DNA from: Brevundimonas sp. NIBR11
Lineage (GTDB): Bacteria > Pseudomonadota > Alphaproteobacteria > Caulobacterales > Caulobacteraceae
Reading direction: 5' to 3'
DNA: 64,000 bases
Assembly (NCBI RefSeq): GCF_027912535.1
Contig: NZ_CP115465.1
Coordinates: 662,001 to 726,000, forward strand
How positions within the stretch are numbered: the first letter of the stretch is position 1; the number at the start of each line of letters is the position of its first letter. The notes beneath the pieces were generated by a model. It made no database searches. It was not told where the DNA came from and saw only the letters and a program-made list of their open reading frames with translations. The position numbers were made by a program, and so were the translations under genes. Below, in pieces: positions 5,648 to 16,620 of this stretch.

Positions 5648-8467
5648 GTGGCCGCGATCAACAACAGCTATCTTCTGGGTCTGTACGGCGGGTCATACGA
5701 CGCCTCGTCGTCGTCCGCCCTGACGACGGCGCTGGCCAAGAAGGCCCAGCCGACCGCGCCCTGGACCTCCGCCGCCCAGGCCACGGCGCCCAAGCCCGAC
5801 GCCCTCGTGCGCGCCGCGCTTGGAGGCCGGCCGTTCGTCAATGAAGACGCTGCCCAGCTGGACGTGAAGGGCGCGTCGGCCGACTACAGGAAACTGTTCG
5901 CGCTCTACCAGGGCCTCGAGACGCTCAACGCCCTGGCCAACCGCGCTTCGGTGAAGGGCTTGACCTCCACCGACCTCGCCCTGACGCAGAAACGCTTCGC
6001 CTCGGGCCTGGCCGAGATCGCCGCCTATCTCGGCACGGCTGATTTCGACGCCTTGCGCCTGGTTCAGGGTACGTCGTCGGTCACCTCCAAGACCACGGCC
6101 GCCGTGCCGCGCGACAGCTCCAACTCCGTCACCGGCGCCGTCCACGAAGGCTCGCTGGACACCCCCGTCGCCGCCTTCCAGGGCGACACGAGGTTCAACA
6201 TCACCATCAACGTCCCGGTCGGTCTGTCGACCCAGACCACCGCCGTGCCGATCGACCTCGCCGAGATGGGCTCGACGCCCCGGACGATGGACAACGTGAC
6301 CGGCTTCATCAACGGCAAGCTGGAGGCCGCGGGCTTCCAGACACGCATCGGCCGCGACCAAATCAGGTCCACGCCCCAGACGGTTCAGGTCGCGGGCAAA
6401 CCCGTCACCCTCCCAGCCGGCCCCGACAAATGGGCCTTGGCCATCCGTGGCGTCTCGACCGAGACCGTCGGCTTCACCGCGCCCGACACCTCCGACGCCG
6501 TCTATGTCGTCCAGTCGGCGGGCGCTCCGGCCACGACCGTGACGACGACCGTCAACGGCGTGACCACGACCAGGACCACGGTCGCCGCCACCACCACCAA
6601 CCAGATCCTGAAGTTCCAGAGCGACGGCGGCGCGGCCGCCGAGCCCACGGGCGGCAACGTCGGCGAGACCCAGTGGGTCGAGGGCCGCCTGTCGCAAGAA
6701 AAGATGCCCGAAGGCGTCTCGGCCGTCCGCGCCAGCGCGGTCGGACCGGACGGCTCCCTGTGGATCGTCGGCGACGTCACCACCGGCGGCGACCACCAGC
6801 CGATCAAGGGCCTCCAGGACGTCGCCCTGATGAAGTACGATTCCGCCGGCCGCCTGGTTGCGACCCGCACCTTGGGCGCGGCCTCGACCGCCAGCGGTTA
6901 CGCGATCGCCATCGACGACAACGGCGACGTCGCCGTCGCGGGCTCCGTCACCGGCGCGCTGAACACCTCGACCACGGACGCGGGCAAGACCGGAGAGGTC
7001 GCCGACGTCGCCGACAGCTTCGTGACCGTCTTCAACAAGGACGCCGAAGAGCTCTGGACCCAGCGTCGCGGCGCCCGCGCGGCCGACGAGGCGACCAGCG
7101 TGACCTTCGGCGAAGACGGCCTCGTCTACGTCGGCGGCCGGTCCAAGTCGGCAATGACAGGCGCGGTCTCCATCGGCGGCTGGGACGGCTATGTTCAGGC
7201 CTTCAAGGCGGGCGAGCCCTATCCGACCGCCGGCATACAGGCCAAGGCCGTGGGCCAGACCCAGTTCGGCACGGGCGCCGACGACACCGTCGACGCCATC
7301 GCCATCGACGGTTCCAACCTCTACACGGCGGGCGTCGAAGACGGCCGCGCCGTCGTGCGTCGCTTCACCCTGGACGCGGCGGGCGTCCCGACCTTGGCCG
7401 CGACCCGCGACCTGGGCGTGATCTCGGGCGACATCGCCGGCCTGTCGATCTCCAACGGCAAGGTCATCCTGACCGGGACCAGCCGCGACAGCGGCCTCAG
7501 CGCCGGCGCCACGACTACGGCCCACTCCGGCGGCACGGACGTGTTCGTCGCGGCGCTCTCCACCGACCTGACCGCCGCCGGGACCGACCGTCTCAGCTGG
7601 TACGGCGACGCGGGCGACGACACGGCCGCCGACGTGAAGGTCCACGACGGCAAGGTCTGGATCACCGGCATCGCCAACCGCGATCCGGGCGCGCTCGCCA
7701 CCGATCCGACCAAGGCCTATCTGACCCGGCTCGATCCCCTGACGGGCGCGGTCGAATACACCCGCACCTGGTCCGGCGACGGCGATCAGGCCAAGCCCAT
7801 AACCCTGGCGGTCGCCTCGGGCGGCGCCAGCGTGCTCGACCGGCTGGGCCTGCCCCAGGGCGAGATCGACCAGAGCGACTCCAAGCGGCTGGTCGACGCC
7901 ACCTCGCTGCGCGCTGGCGATCGGTTCTATGTGCAGTCCGCCGCCGGCGGCCGGGCTCAGGCCGTGACCATCGAGGCCAAGGACACCCTGGCGACCCTGG
8001 CGCGAAAGATCAGCGTCGCCTCGGGCGGCCGGCTGAAGGTCACTGTCTCCTCGGAAGGCGGCGCGGTCACTGGCAAGGACGGCGAGACCACCACCACGAC
8101 CGGCGGCTTCCAGAAGCTGTCGATCATGGCCAAGGACGGCAAGACAGGCGCCGTCATCACCTCGGGCGAGACGGGCAGGGACGCGCTCCTCGGTCTCGGC
8201 ATGTCGGCGGGCTACGTCGGCATGGCGGCCTCGGACACCAGCGTGAAGACGTTCGGACTGGGCCTGCCCAGCAATCTGACGCTCAACGGCGCGGCCGCGA
8301 TCACGGCCGCCGGCGAGAAGATCCAGAACGCCCTGAAGGTGATCCGTGACGCCTATCGCGGCCTTGCGCCCGAGGACAAGTCGTCGTCCGCCTCTGGTCC
8401 GGTCCCGGCCTATCTGACCAATCAGCTCGCCAACTACCAGGCGGCCCTGGCGCGGCTGACCGGATAA
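5648..8467 (+). CDS. flaEY: FlaEY-like flagellar locus protein with beta-propeller-like centre
   Basis: This large protein (939 residues from the GTG at 5648) sits beside flagellins, as flaEY does in Caulobacter, and I think it is that family. The first 160 residues are helical and begin AAINNSYLLGLYGG. A Thr/Val-rich domain follows. Residues about 365-720 contain repeated segments of the type VAVAGS, VYVGGR, VILTGT, VWITGI separated by about 50 residues, like SBBP-type propeller blades. The last 200 residues (RAGDRFYVQ, DTLATLARKIS, DALLGLGM and a C-terminal helix) resemble the insert and terminal helix found in flagellin and hook-associated proteins. GTG is preferred over the TTG at 5642 because GGAGG (5636-5640) is seven bases before it. 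It may be secreted and touch the filament. The exact role is uncertain. Confidence 0.6.
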   Translation: MAAINNSYLLGLYGGSYDASSSSALTTALAKKAQPTAPWTSAAQATAPKPDALVRAALGGRPFVNEDAAQLDVKGASADYRKLFALYQGLETLNALANRASVKGLTSTDLALTQKRFASGLAEIAAYLGTADFDALRLVQGTSSVTSKTTAAVPRDSSNSVTGAVHEGSLDTPVAAFQGDTRFNITINVPVGLSTQTTAVPIDLAEMGSTPRTMDNVTGFINGKLEAAGFQTRIGRDQIRSTPQTVQVAGKPVTLPAGPDKWALAIRGVSTETVGFTAPDTSDAVYVVQSAGAPATTVTTTVNGVTTTRTTVAATTTNQILKFQSDGGAAAEPTGGNVGETQWVEGRLSQEKMPEGVSAVRASAVGPDGSLWIVGDVTTGGDHQPIKGLQDVALMKYDSAGRLVATRTLGAASTASGYAIAIDDNGDVAVAGSVTGALNTSTTDAGKTGEVADVADSFVTVFNKDAEELWTQRRGARAADEATSVTFGEDGLVYVGGRSKSAMTGAVSIGGWDGYVQAFKAGEPYPTAGIQAKAVGQTQFGTGADDTVDAIAIDGSNLYTAGVEDGRAVVRRFTLDAAGVPTLAATRDLGVISGDIAGLSISNGKVILTGTSRDSGLSAGATTTAHSGGTDVFVAALSTDLTAAGTDRLSWYGDAGDDTAADVKVHDGKVWITGIANRDPGALATDPTKAYLTRLDPLTGAVEYTRTWSGDGDQAKPITLAVASGGASVLDRLGLPQGEIDQSDSKRLVDATSLRAGDRFYVQSAAGGRAQAVTIEAKDTLATLARKISVASGGRLKVTVSSEGGAVTGKDGETTTTTGGFQKLSIMAKDGKTGAVITSGETGRDALLGLGMSAGYVGMAASDTSVKTFGLGLPSNLTLNGAAAITAAGEKIQNALKVIRDAYRGLAPEDKSSSASGPVPAYLTNQLANYQAALARLTG

Positions 8468-8558
8468 CCGGGCGCCGATTTCGCTTGGCGGTTGACGCCT
8501 TGGGGCCGTGCGGGGTTATTGAGCCCATCAAGGCCCGACGCCGCGCGAGCTCCGCTTC

Positions 8559-9251
8559 ATGCAACTGCCCAACGACAATCGCGTCATCATAGCCATCGGC
8601 GTCGGCCTCGCCGTGCTGGCGGCCGTGGTGCTGGCCCTGATGTTCAGCGGCGGCCGCGAGCCCGCCGCGCCCAAGACCCCCGAAACCGACGAAGGCCCCG
8701 GCGCGCTCCAGGTCGATCTGGCCGATGCGCCGTCGCTGGAGCCGACGCGCGAACTGCGCTGCTTCGTCGACGGCCAGTTCATCGGCATGGCGACCCTGGC
8801 CGACTGCGCCCAGCGTAACGGCCTGGCCACCGACGCCCTGGATGTCGGTCTGGACGAGAGCGGCAATCTCGCCGCCGCGCCGACCGCCTCCTTCGCCCCG
8901 CCGCCGACCGTTCCGACGGCCATCGAGACGGCGGATGGCGACTTCGACAACGCCCCCTTGCCCGAAAAGCCCCAAACCCAGCCTGAGCCGCGCGTCGAGC
9001 GGGCGTCCGGCGCGCCCTGCCTGCGCTACACGGGTTCGGACTGGCGCGAACTGGGCCGAATGAGCCTGAGCCAATGCGTCAACGCCCTCTACTCGGGCGT
9101 CTGCGTGCGTCCTGGCGACGCCCAGTACGGCCGACATGGCAATCTGACCTTGCGTCTGGTGCCCCGTCGCGTCGAACAGTCCAACGACAACACCAGCTTC
9201 CGCATCCTGGCCGACCAGGATCGCAGCTGCCAGTTCCCGAGCCTGAACTGA
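8559..9251 (+). CDS. Hypothetical membrane-anchored protein with two Cys-containing modules
   Basis: The 230-residue product has a short cytoplasmic start, one transmembrane helix (about residues 8-29, VIIAIGVGLAVLAAVVLALMF) and a periplasmic part. Two small related-looking modules each contain a pair of Cys about 15 residues apart. One is near residues 69-90 (CFVDGQFIGMATLADC) and the other near 150-170 (CLRYTGSDWRELGRMSLSQC), separated by a Pro/Ala-rich linker. Two further Cys follow. The pairs could form disulfides in the periplasm. The stop overlaps the ATG of the lipoprotein gene downstream, so the two are probably translated together. I recognise no family. Confidence 0.7.
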   Translation: MQLPNDNRVIIAIGVGLAVLAAVVLALMFSGGREPAAPKTPETDEGPGALQVDLADAPSLEPTRELRCFVDGQFIGMATLADCAQRNGLATDALDVGLDESGNLAAAPTASFAPPPTVPTAIETADGDFDNAPLPEKPQTQPEPRVERASGAPCLRYTGSDWRELGRMSLSQCVNALYSGVCVRPGDAQYGRHGNLTLRLVPRRVEQSNDNTSFRILADQDRSCQFPSLN

Positions 9252-9688
9252 TGATCCGTCCGCTTATGATCGCCGCCGCCCTGGCCCTCCCGGTCCTGGC
9301 CGGTTGCAACGGCTCGGTGAAGGCGCCCACCGACACCGGCGTCTGCTACGCCGTCGAGACGCCGGAAGGCGAGCCGACCTTCAACGTCGTCGCCCGTGAC
9401 CAGGCCCAGATCGAGATGTGCGCCGCGCGCCTCGAGGAGATGCGCCTGCGCTTCCGCGGCCTCGGCTCGACGCGCCAGGAAGTCACCGGCGCCTACCAGG
9501 GCCAGTTCATCTTCGTCGATCGTCGGGGGGTGTCGTTCGCGCGCACCTTGACCGGCGCGCGGTTCTTCGCCCTGGCGCGGACCGGGGACGGTCGTCTGGC
9601 GGTGCCGGGCGCCATCGAGCGCGAGGCGGGCACCAAACTGGGCACTGTCATCGAGGAACGGCCGGCGCCGACCTTCCCGGGACAGTAG
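9251..9688 (+). CDS. Hypothetical lipoprotein
   Basis: The 145-residue product starts with a lipoprotein signal peptide (MIRPLMIAAALALPVLAGC), with the lipidated Cys at about residue 19. The mature part is mixed alpha/beta with two further Cys (VCYAVE and EMCAARLEEMR) and ends in a Pro-rich tail. The start codon shares bases with the stop of the membrane protein upstream (TGATG), which indicates coupling and suggests that the two work in the same envelope process. The function is unknown. Confidence 0.75.
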   Translation: MIRPLMIAAALALPVLAGCNGSVKAPTDTGVCYAVETPEGEPTFNVVARDQAQIEMCAARLEEMRLRFRGLGSTRQEVTGAYQGQFIFVDRRGVSFARTLTGARFFALARTGDGRLAVPGAIEREAGTKLGTVIEERPAPTFPGQ

Positions 9689-9796
9689 AACAAAGTCGGA
9701 ACATGTGTTAACGGTTTCGCGGGCCTCGCCCGCGGGCCGGGATTTCAGGCCCCGCTCGCAAAGCGGCCGGGCGCTATTCAGAGAGAGAATTTCATC

Positions 9797-10297
9797 ATGG
9801 CGGGCAGCGTCAACAAGGTCATCCTCATCGGTAATCTGGGTCGCGATCCGGAGATCCGTTCCATGCCGAACGGCGACCGCATCGCCAATCTGTCGATCGC
9901 CACCTCGGAGCAATGGCGCGACAAGGCCTCGGGCGAGCGCAAGGAAAAGACCGAGTGGCACCGGGTCGTCATCTTCAACGACAACATCGTAAAGGTCGTT
10001 GAAAATTATGTAAAAAAAGGCACCACTGTCTACATCGAAGGCGCGCTCCAGACGCGCAAATGGACCGACCAGCAGGGCGTCGAGAAATACTCGACCGAGA
10101 TCGTGGTCGGCCGCTTCAAAGGCGAACTGACCCTTCTGGGCGGGCGCGGCGACGGCGCGGGCCAGGGCGGCGGCTACGGCGGTTCGGGTGGTCGCTCGAA
10201 CGACGACGACTACTCGTCGGGCTTCTCCACCGGCGGGGCCAACAAGCCCTCGGGTCCCAAGGAATCCTACGACCTGAACGACGACATTCCGTTCTGA
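9797..10297 (+). CDS. ssb: Single-stranded DNA-binding protein
   Basis: The 166-residue product has a full OB-fold in residues 1-112. It begins [18 protein letters not shown] and includes [22 protein letters not shown] and the [15 protein letters not shown] strand. A Gly/Ser-rich linker follows, and the acidic tip DDIPF binds partner proteins such as exonuclease I, PriA and RecO. Length and tip are canonical. The upstream gap holds GC-rich stems but no SOS box that I could confirm. Confidence 0.97.
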   Translation: MAGSVNKVILIGNLGRDPEIRSMPNGDRIANLSIATSEQWRDKASGERKEKTEWHRVVIFNDNIVKVVENYVKKGTTVYIEGALQTRKWTDQQGVEKYSTEIVVGRFKGELTLLGGRGDGAGQGGGYGGSGGRSNDDDYSSGFSTGGANKPSGPKESYDLNDDIPF

Positions 10298-10309
10298 CGA
10301 AACGCCTGC

Positions 10310-10340
10310 AAGGACGCCGTCAGTCCCAGACGGCGTCCTT
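10310..10340. terminator. Bidirectional terminator hairpin between ssb and the PIN toxin gene
   Basis: AAGGACGCCGTC (10310-10321) and GACGGCGTCCTT (10329-10340) form a perfect 12-bp stem with a 7-base loop. It lies between the convergent ssb and PIN genes and covers the last codons of the PIN gene. Each side ends in short A/T-rich bases only, so termination strength is uncertain. Confidence 0.6.
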
Positions 10341-10706
10341 GAAGTGGGCGCGGATCTTTTCGTCGCTAGTCACCAGCTTTGTCCGGTCGGCCATAGCGTT
10401 TGCGACGATCAGTCGGTCGAACGGGTCACGCGTCCATCCGATGGTCAGCGACTTTGCGACAATGTCGGACAGGCTGGCTTGTGACTGGATGACAGGGCCG
10501 AAACTCTCGGCGATCTCGCTTATCACAGCATCCAGATCGGGTGCATCTACGCGCCCTCGCTCAATTAGCATGTCGATTTCCATTGCGACCAGCGGGCTGA
10601 TGCAGAGTGATGGACTGCGACTGATGGCGGCGGCGGCGCGCTTCGACAGGCGATGACCCGAGCCGTTGAAGATCCAGACCACGATCTGGGTGTCCAAGTG
10701 GATCAA
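10320..10706 (-). CDS. PIN-domain toxin (VapC-like)
   Basis: The 128-residue product has the four acidic positions of PIN RNases: LDTQ near the N-terminus, the Glu in LVAMEID, and the two Asp in DPFDRLIVA and VTSDEKI. The proposed start is a TTG at 10706, since no ATG is available before the HLDTQ motif. This TTG overlaps the TGA of the antitoxin gene (TTGA), the usual coupling for type II pairs. Such toxins cut RNA, often initiator tRNA. It ends within the hairpin shared with ssb. Confidence 0.85.
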   Translation of the reverse strand: MIHLDTQIVVWIFNGSGHRLSKRAAAAISRSPSLCISPLVAMEIDMLIERGRVDAPDLDAVISEIAESFGPVIQSQASLSDIVAKSLTIGWTRDPFDRLIVANAMADRTKLVTSDEKIRAHFKDAVWD

Positions 10707-10990
10707 GGCTTGAGAAGGTCCTTGAACTTCTTCTCGGGATCCCACTCCCAGTGGCTGGTGTCTGAGGGATCGTAGTTGGAGTTTTCCGCGCCTTGACGTG
10801 GCCCCTTGGCCATCCAACGATCGAACCGCTCTTGGGGAGTCATGTCCGCCGCCGACTTTCCAGCAGTGGCGGGTTTGAGCGTGATGCTCCGACCCCGTCG
10901 AGACACGCGCAAGGACTCGCCGGTCCTCTCCACCCGATCCAGGATGTTGAACAGGTCTTTCCTGAGGTCCGTGGCGGTGACTTCGATCAT
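10703..10990 (-). CDS. Phd/YefM-type antitoxin
   Basis: The product starts MIEVTATDLRKDLFNILDRV, the typical Phd/YefM DNA-binding N-terminus, and continues with SLRVSRRGRSITLKP. The C-terminal half is polar with Trp residues (WEWDPEKKFKDLL) and would wrap the PIN toxin. I prefer the ATG at 10990. An upstream in-frame ATG at 11020 would place ten extra residues inside a perfect inverted repeat that looks like the operator, although GGAGG lies rather far (14 bases) from 10990. The stop overlaps the toxin start. A Phd-type antitoxin with a VapC-type toxin is a common mixed pairing. Confidence 0.85.
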   Translation of the reverse strand: MIEVTATDLRKDLFNILDRVERTGESLRVSRRGRSITLKPATAGKSAADMTPQERFDRWMAKGPRQGAENSNYDPSDTSHWEWDPEKKFKDLLKP

Positions 10991-10992
10991 GC

Positions 10993-11018
10993 GTACATAT
11001 TCTGCCTCCGATATGTAC
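10993..11018. promoter_or_regulatory. Operator palindrome of the toxin-antitoxin pair
   Basis: GTACATAT-N10-ATATGTAC is a perfect 8+8 inverted repeat directly before the antitoxin start at 10990. This is where Phd/VapB-type complexes bind to repress their own genes. Being AT-rich in a GC-rich genome, it probably also overlaps the -10 region. Confidence 0.7.
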
Positions 11019-11093
11019 ATGTCAACGGAAACGCCCCGTCACCGACTGTGACGCGCGCCCGTCGCCCAACCGTGCGATAGACCCCGCGTGCCC

Positions 11094-11996
11094 ATGACCT
11101 CCGACAAGCCCCACAGCCCGCTGAGCCTAATGGAGATCGGCGCGATCGCTGCGATCGTCATCATCTGGGGCGCCAACAACGCGGCGGCCAAGGTGGCGAC
11201 CGAGGTCATGCCGCCTCTGCTGGTCGGGACCCTGCGCTTCGCCATCGCCGCGGTCTGTCTGATCCCCTTCGTGCGGCCGCCCTTTCCGAACTGGAAGAGC
11301 CTGTTGCTGATCGTGACCCTGGGCGGGCCCATTCACTACGGACTTCTGTACCTGGGTTTCTCGCTGGCCCAGGACGTCAGTCCGGCCGCCGTCGCCTCCC
11401 AGTTGTGGATCCCGTTCACAGCCCTGTTCGCCTTCCTCCTGCTCGGCGAACGGCTGTCGATCCACGCGATGATCGGGCTGGCCGTCGCCTTTCTGGGAGT
11501 CGTCTGGATGTCGGCGGACCCGCATGCCTTTCATGACTGGCCGGCCATCCTTCTGGTCGCCGCGGCCTCGGCCTTCTGGGCCATCACCACCGTGATCGCA
11601 CGCCGCACCACCTCCATTCCGCCGCTGAAGATGCAGGGCCTTCTCGCCTTCGTCGCCCTGCCGACCCTGGCCTTCGCCTCGGCCATGTTCGAGACCGGCC
11701 AGGTCGAGGCCGTGCGATCCGCCACCCCCCTGATCTGGGTCTGCCTTCTCTGGGCCGGTGTGGTGTCCTCGGTCTTCGCCACCTCCATGGTCTTCTGGCT
11801 GGTGCAGAAGCGCGAGGCCGGACGGGTGACGCCCTATTTCCTCGTGACGCCGGTCGTCTCCATGGCCATCGGCTGGGGCTTCATGGGCGATGTCCTGACC
11901 GTCCAGATCCTGACCGGCGCGGCCCTGACCATGGGCGGCGTCGCCGTCGTGGCCCTGGCCGAGCGCGGTCTCAGGGCAGGGGCGGCCAAGGCCTGA
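11094..11996 (+). CDS. EamA/DMT family transporter
   Basis: The roughly 300-residue product has ten predicted transmembrane helices in two EamA repeats. The first opens with GAIAAIVIIWGANNAAAKVA and the second begins near AILLVAAASAFWAITTVIA. A conserved SQLWIPFTALFAFLLLGERLS stretch ends the first repeat. These inner-membrane proteins export amino acids, metabolites or drugs by proton antiport, and the substrate is not visible. I prefer ATG at 11094 to the GTG two codons upstream (11088). Neither has a strong ribosome binding site. Confidence 0.9.
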   Translation: MTSDKPHSPLSLMEIGAIAAIVIIWGANNAAAKVATEVMPPLLVGTLRFAIAAVCLIPFVRPPFPNWKSLLLIVTLGGPIHYGLLYLGFSLAQDVSPAAVASQLWIPFTALFAFLLLGERLSIHAMIGLAVAFLGVVWMSADPHAFHDWPAILLVAAASAFWAITTVIARRTTSIPPLKMQGLLAFVALPTLAFASAMFETGQVEAVRSATPLIWVCLLWAGVVSSVFATSMVFWLVQKREAGRVTPYFLVTPVVSMAIGWGFMGDVLTVQILTGAALTMGGVAVVALAERGLRAGAAKA

Positions 11997-12032
11997 CCCG
12001 CTTCAAGTCGCGCGACCCCGCGCGATTGGCGA

Positions 12033-13061
12033 CTAGGAAGCCAGCGCGCCCTCGTTCTGGCGCCGGACCACCTCCGCCGCCTCGTCGTGCATGAAGGGCA
12101 GGAAGGCGAAGCGTTCGCCGCGCGTCACCGCCGTCGCCTCGTGCAGCACCGAACAGGAGAAGACGCAGGCCCCGCCCGGCGGCGGGCGATAGGTCCTCGG
12201 CCCGAACTCGGGAAATCTCAGGTCGCCGCCCTCGTAGTCGTCGTTCAGATTGATCGAGACCGCGAACCGCCGGTGCTTCGTGGCGGCCGTGGTGTTGTCC
12301 CGGTGCGGTCGAAAGAAGCCGCCGGTCTCGGCGTCGTAGCGCGCGACCAGATAGCGTTCGATCCGCGTCGGGGCGAACGCGAAGGCCTTCTCGATCTGCG
12401 GCGCCAGTCTTCGCGCCAGCCGCGCCACCACCGCCTGCTTCAGGCCCGCGTCCTCGAGGATGACATCGCTGCGCCGCTTGAAGTCCGGGCTCATCACCAG
12501 CCGGGTCTGATCGCCGACCTGACGCATCACCCCCGACGGCTCGCCGCCTTTCTGGCGATAGGCCTCGATCAGCATCTGACAGAACTCGGGCTCGAAGATG
12601 CGCGGCGTCATCAACACCGGCGCGTGGGCTTCGAACCCGCCGTGCGAGCGCGGGGGCGGCAGGCCCGCGACCTGATCCGCGATCCATCCGGCCTGGTCCG
12701 CGCGTGCGATCGCCATCAGATGCAGCGCCGGGTCGATCAGGAACCAACGGTCCTCCGCTCCCGAGCCATAGAGAGCGGCGACCGCCCCGTCGGCATCGAA
12801 AAGGTGCCTCAGGCCGGGGATGCGGTCGCGCCGCGCCTCCCGCTCCGGATCGTCCCCGATCACCACGATGAAGGCGCTGCCCTGTACGTCGTCGAACGCG
12901 CCTCCACGCGCCCTCACTACCGCCGCCGCCGCCGCCGTGCTCTCGGACCGGACGAAGGCGACCAACAGGTACCGCCCTGCGGCGCTGTCGAAGGTGAAGC
13001 GCGGCGTGCTGACCCCGGGCAGGGTGAATTTCGGAACCGGATCGCCGGGAAGAAGCGCCAT
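12033..13061 (-). CDS. Redoxin-like domain fused to a 2-oxoglutarate/Fe(II) dioxygenase
   Basis: The 342-residue protein joins two domains. Residues 1 to about 145 have a peroxiredoxin-like fold signature (LLPGDPVPKFTLPGV, then FIVVIGDDPE). The position of the peroxidatic Cys reads SESTAAAAAV, with no Cys. Residues about 155-342 form a prolyl-4-hydroxylase-type oxygenase. The first iron ligands are in FRPHRDN (His-x-Asp), the distal His is in VLHEATAV, and the 2-oxoglutarate Arg is in TRGERFAFLP. The ATG at 13061 gives a natural N-terminus for the redoxin domain. It would hydroxylate a protein or peptide side chain in the cytoplasm. The substrate is unknown. Confidence 0.8.
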   Translation of the reverse strand: MALLPGDPVPKFTLPGVSTPRFTFDSAAGRYLLVAFVRSESTAAAAAVVRARGGAFDDVQGSAFIVVIGDDPEREARRDRIPGLRHLFDADGAVAALYGSGAEDRWFLIDPALHLMAIARADQAGWIADQVAGLPPPRSHGGFEAHAPVLMTPRIFEPEFCQMLIEAYRQKGGEPSGVMRQVGDQTRLVMSPDFKRRSDVILEDAGLKQAVVARLARRLAPQIEKAFAFAPTRIERYLVARYDAETGGFFRPHRDNTTAATKHRRFAVSINLNDDYEGGDLRFPEFGPRTYRPPPGGACVFSCSVLHEATAVTRGERFAFLPFMHDEAAEVVRRQNEGALAS

Positions 13062-13113
13062 CGCCGCACGATGGACGACGGCGCTCCCCTCGATCAAGGG
13101 CTTCGGCGCGGTT

Positions 13114-13695
13114 CTACTGGCCGGTAACCGTGGCCGGCGCCTCGAACACGCCGCAGGCGATGCGGTCACCGGCCCCGCCGATCGGCTGCGAGACATGGTC
13201 GTCGCGGTTGGCATGGACCAGGAAGGAGGTCCCGTCTCCGCCCAGCAGGGTCAGCTCTCTCGTCGGCGCATAGACCTCGGCCCGCACCTTGCCGTCGGCG
13301 TCGGCGTGGACATTCTGCAGGTCGCCCAGGTCAGGACCGCCTTCAGCGTTCAGCAGGCCATGCTTCAGCTTGTTCGGATCGGCGTGGTTCTCGTGAGCAC
13401 CGGCCGAGGTGAAGCCCGGGCCCTCGCAGGTCCCCACGGCGTGCAGATGGACGCCGTGCCAGCCCTCGGGCCAGTCCTCGCCCTCGACGGAGAACAGATA
13501 GCCGGACGGCCCCTCATAGGCCGCGACGACGCCCAGGTTCACGCGCTCCGGCGACCACAGGGTGGCTACGGCGACGATCGGAGGCGGCGGTGCGGGGGCG
13601 GGCGGGGCCGCCGGCGCGGCCGTCTGGGCAATGGCGCAACCGGCGCTCAGCAATGAACCGGCGATCAAGGCGAAGGCGAGGGGCGAGGAACGCAT
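13114..13695 (-). CDS. sodC: Cu/Zn superoxide dismutase
   Basis: The 193-residue product has an N-terminal export signal (SPLAFALIAGSLLSAGC), possibly lipidated at Cys, and an Ala/Pro-rich linker. The SodC core follows: WHGVHLHAVGTCEG holds two Cu-binding His and a disulfide Cys, AHENHADP and VHADADGK hold the metal-bridging and Zn ligands, and VHANRDDH and RIACGVFE complete the site. The ATG at 13695 is preferred to one at 13710 because AAAGGA lies six bases before it. The enzyme removes superoxide in the periplasm. It is divergent from gyrA. Confidence 0.93.
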   Translation of the reverse strand: MRSSPLAFALIAGSLLSAGCAIAQTAAPAAPPAPAPPPPIVAVATLWSPERVNLGVVAAYEGPSGYLFSVEGEDWPEGWHGVHLHAVGTCEGPGFTSAGAHENHADPNKLKHGLLNAEGGPDLGDLQNVHADADGKVRAEVYAPTRELTLLGGDGTSFLVHANRDDHVSQPIGGAGDRIACGVFEAPATVTGQ

Positions 13696-13815
13696 ATTCA
13701 GTCCTTTCACGGATCGCGTCGCGGCCAGCGTTAACTTTGCCTCCCGACGCCTCGGATGCTAGAAAACCGGACAGCGGATCACGTTCCGATTCCGGCCATC
13801 TAAAGCCCAGATTCC

Positions 13816-16590
<2,775 letters not shown>

Positions 16591-16620
16591 TCCTTCCTAC
16601 ACCCACAGGGAGAGGGAAGG

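Noticed and set aside
6430..8349. Long Arg-rich plus-strand frame within the FlaEY-like gene
   Set aside because: It is an off-frame artefact of high GC with an extreme Arg/Gly content. The main frame shows real domains.
9689..9796. SOS box upstream of ssb (GGAACATGTGTTAAC)
   Set aside because: Alphaproteobacterial LexA sites need GTTC-N7-GTTC or its complement. The second half is out of register.
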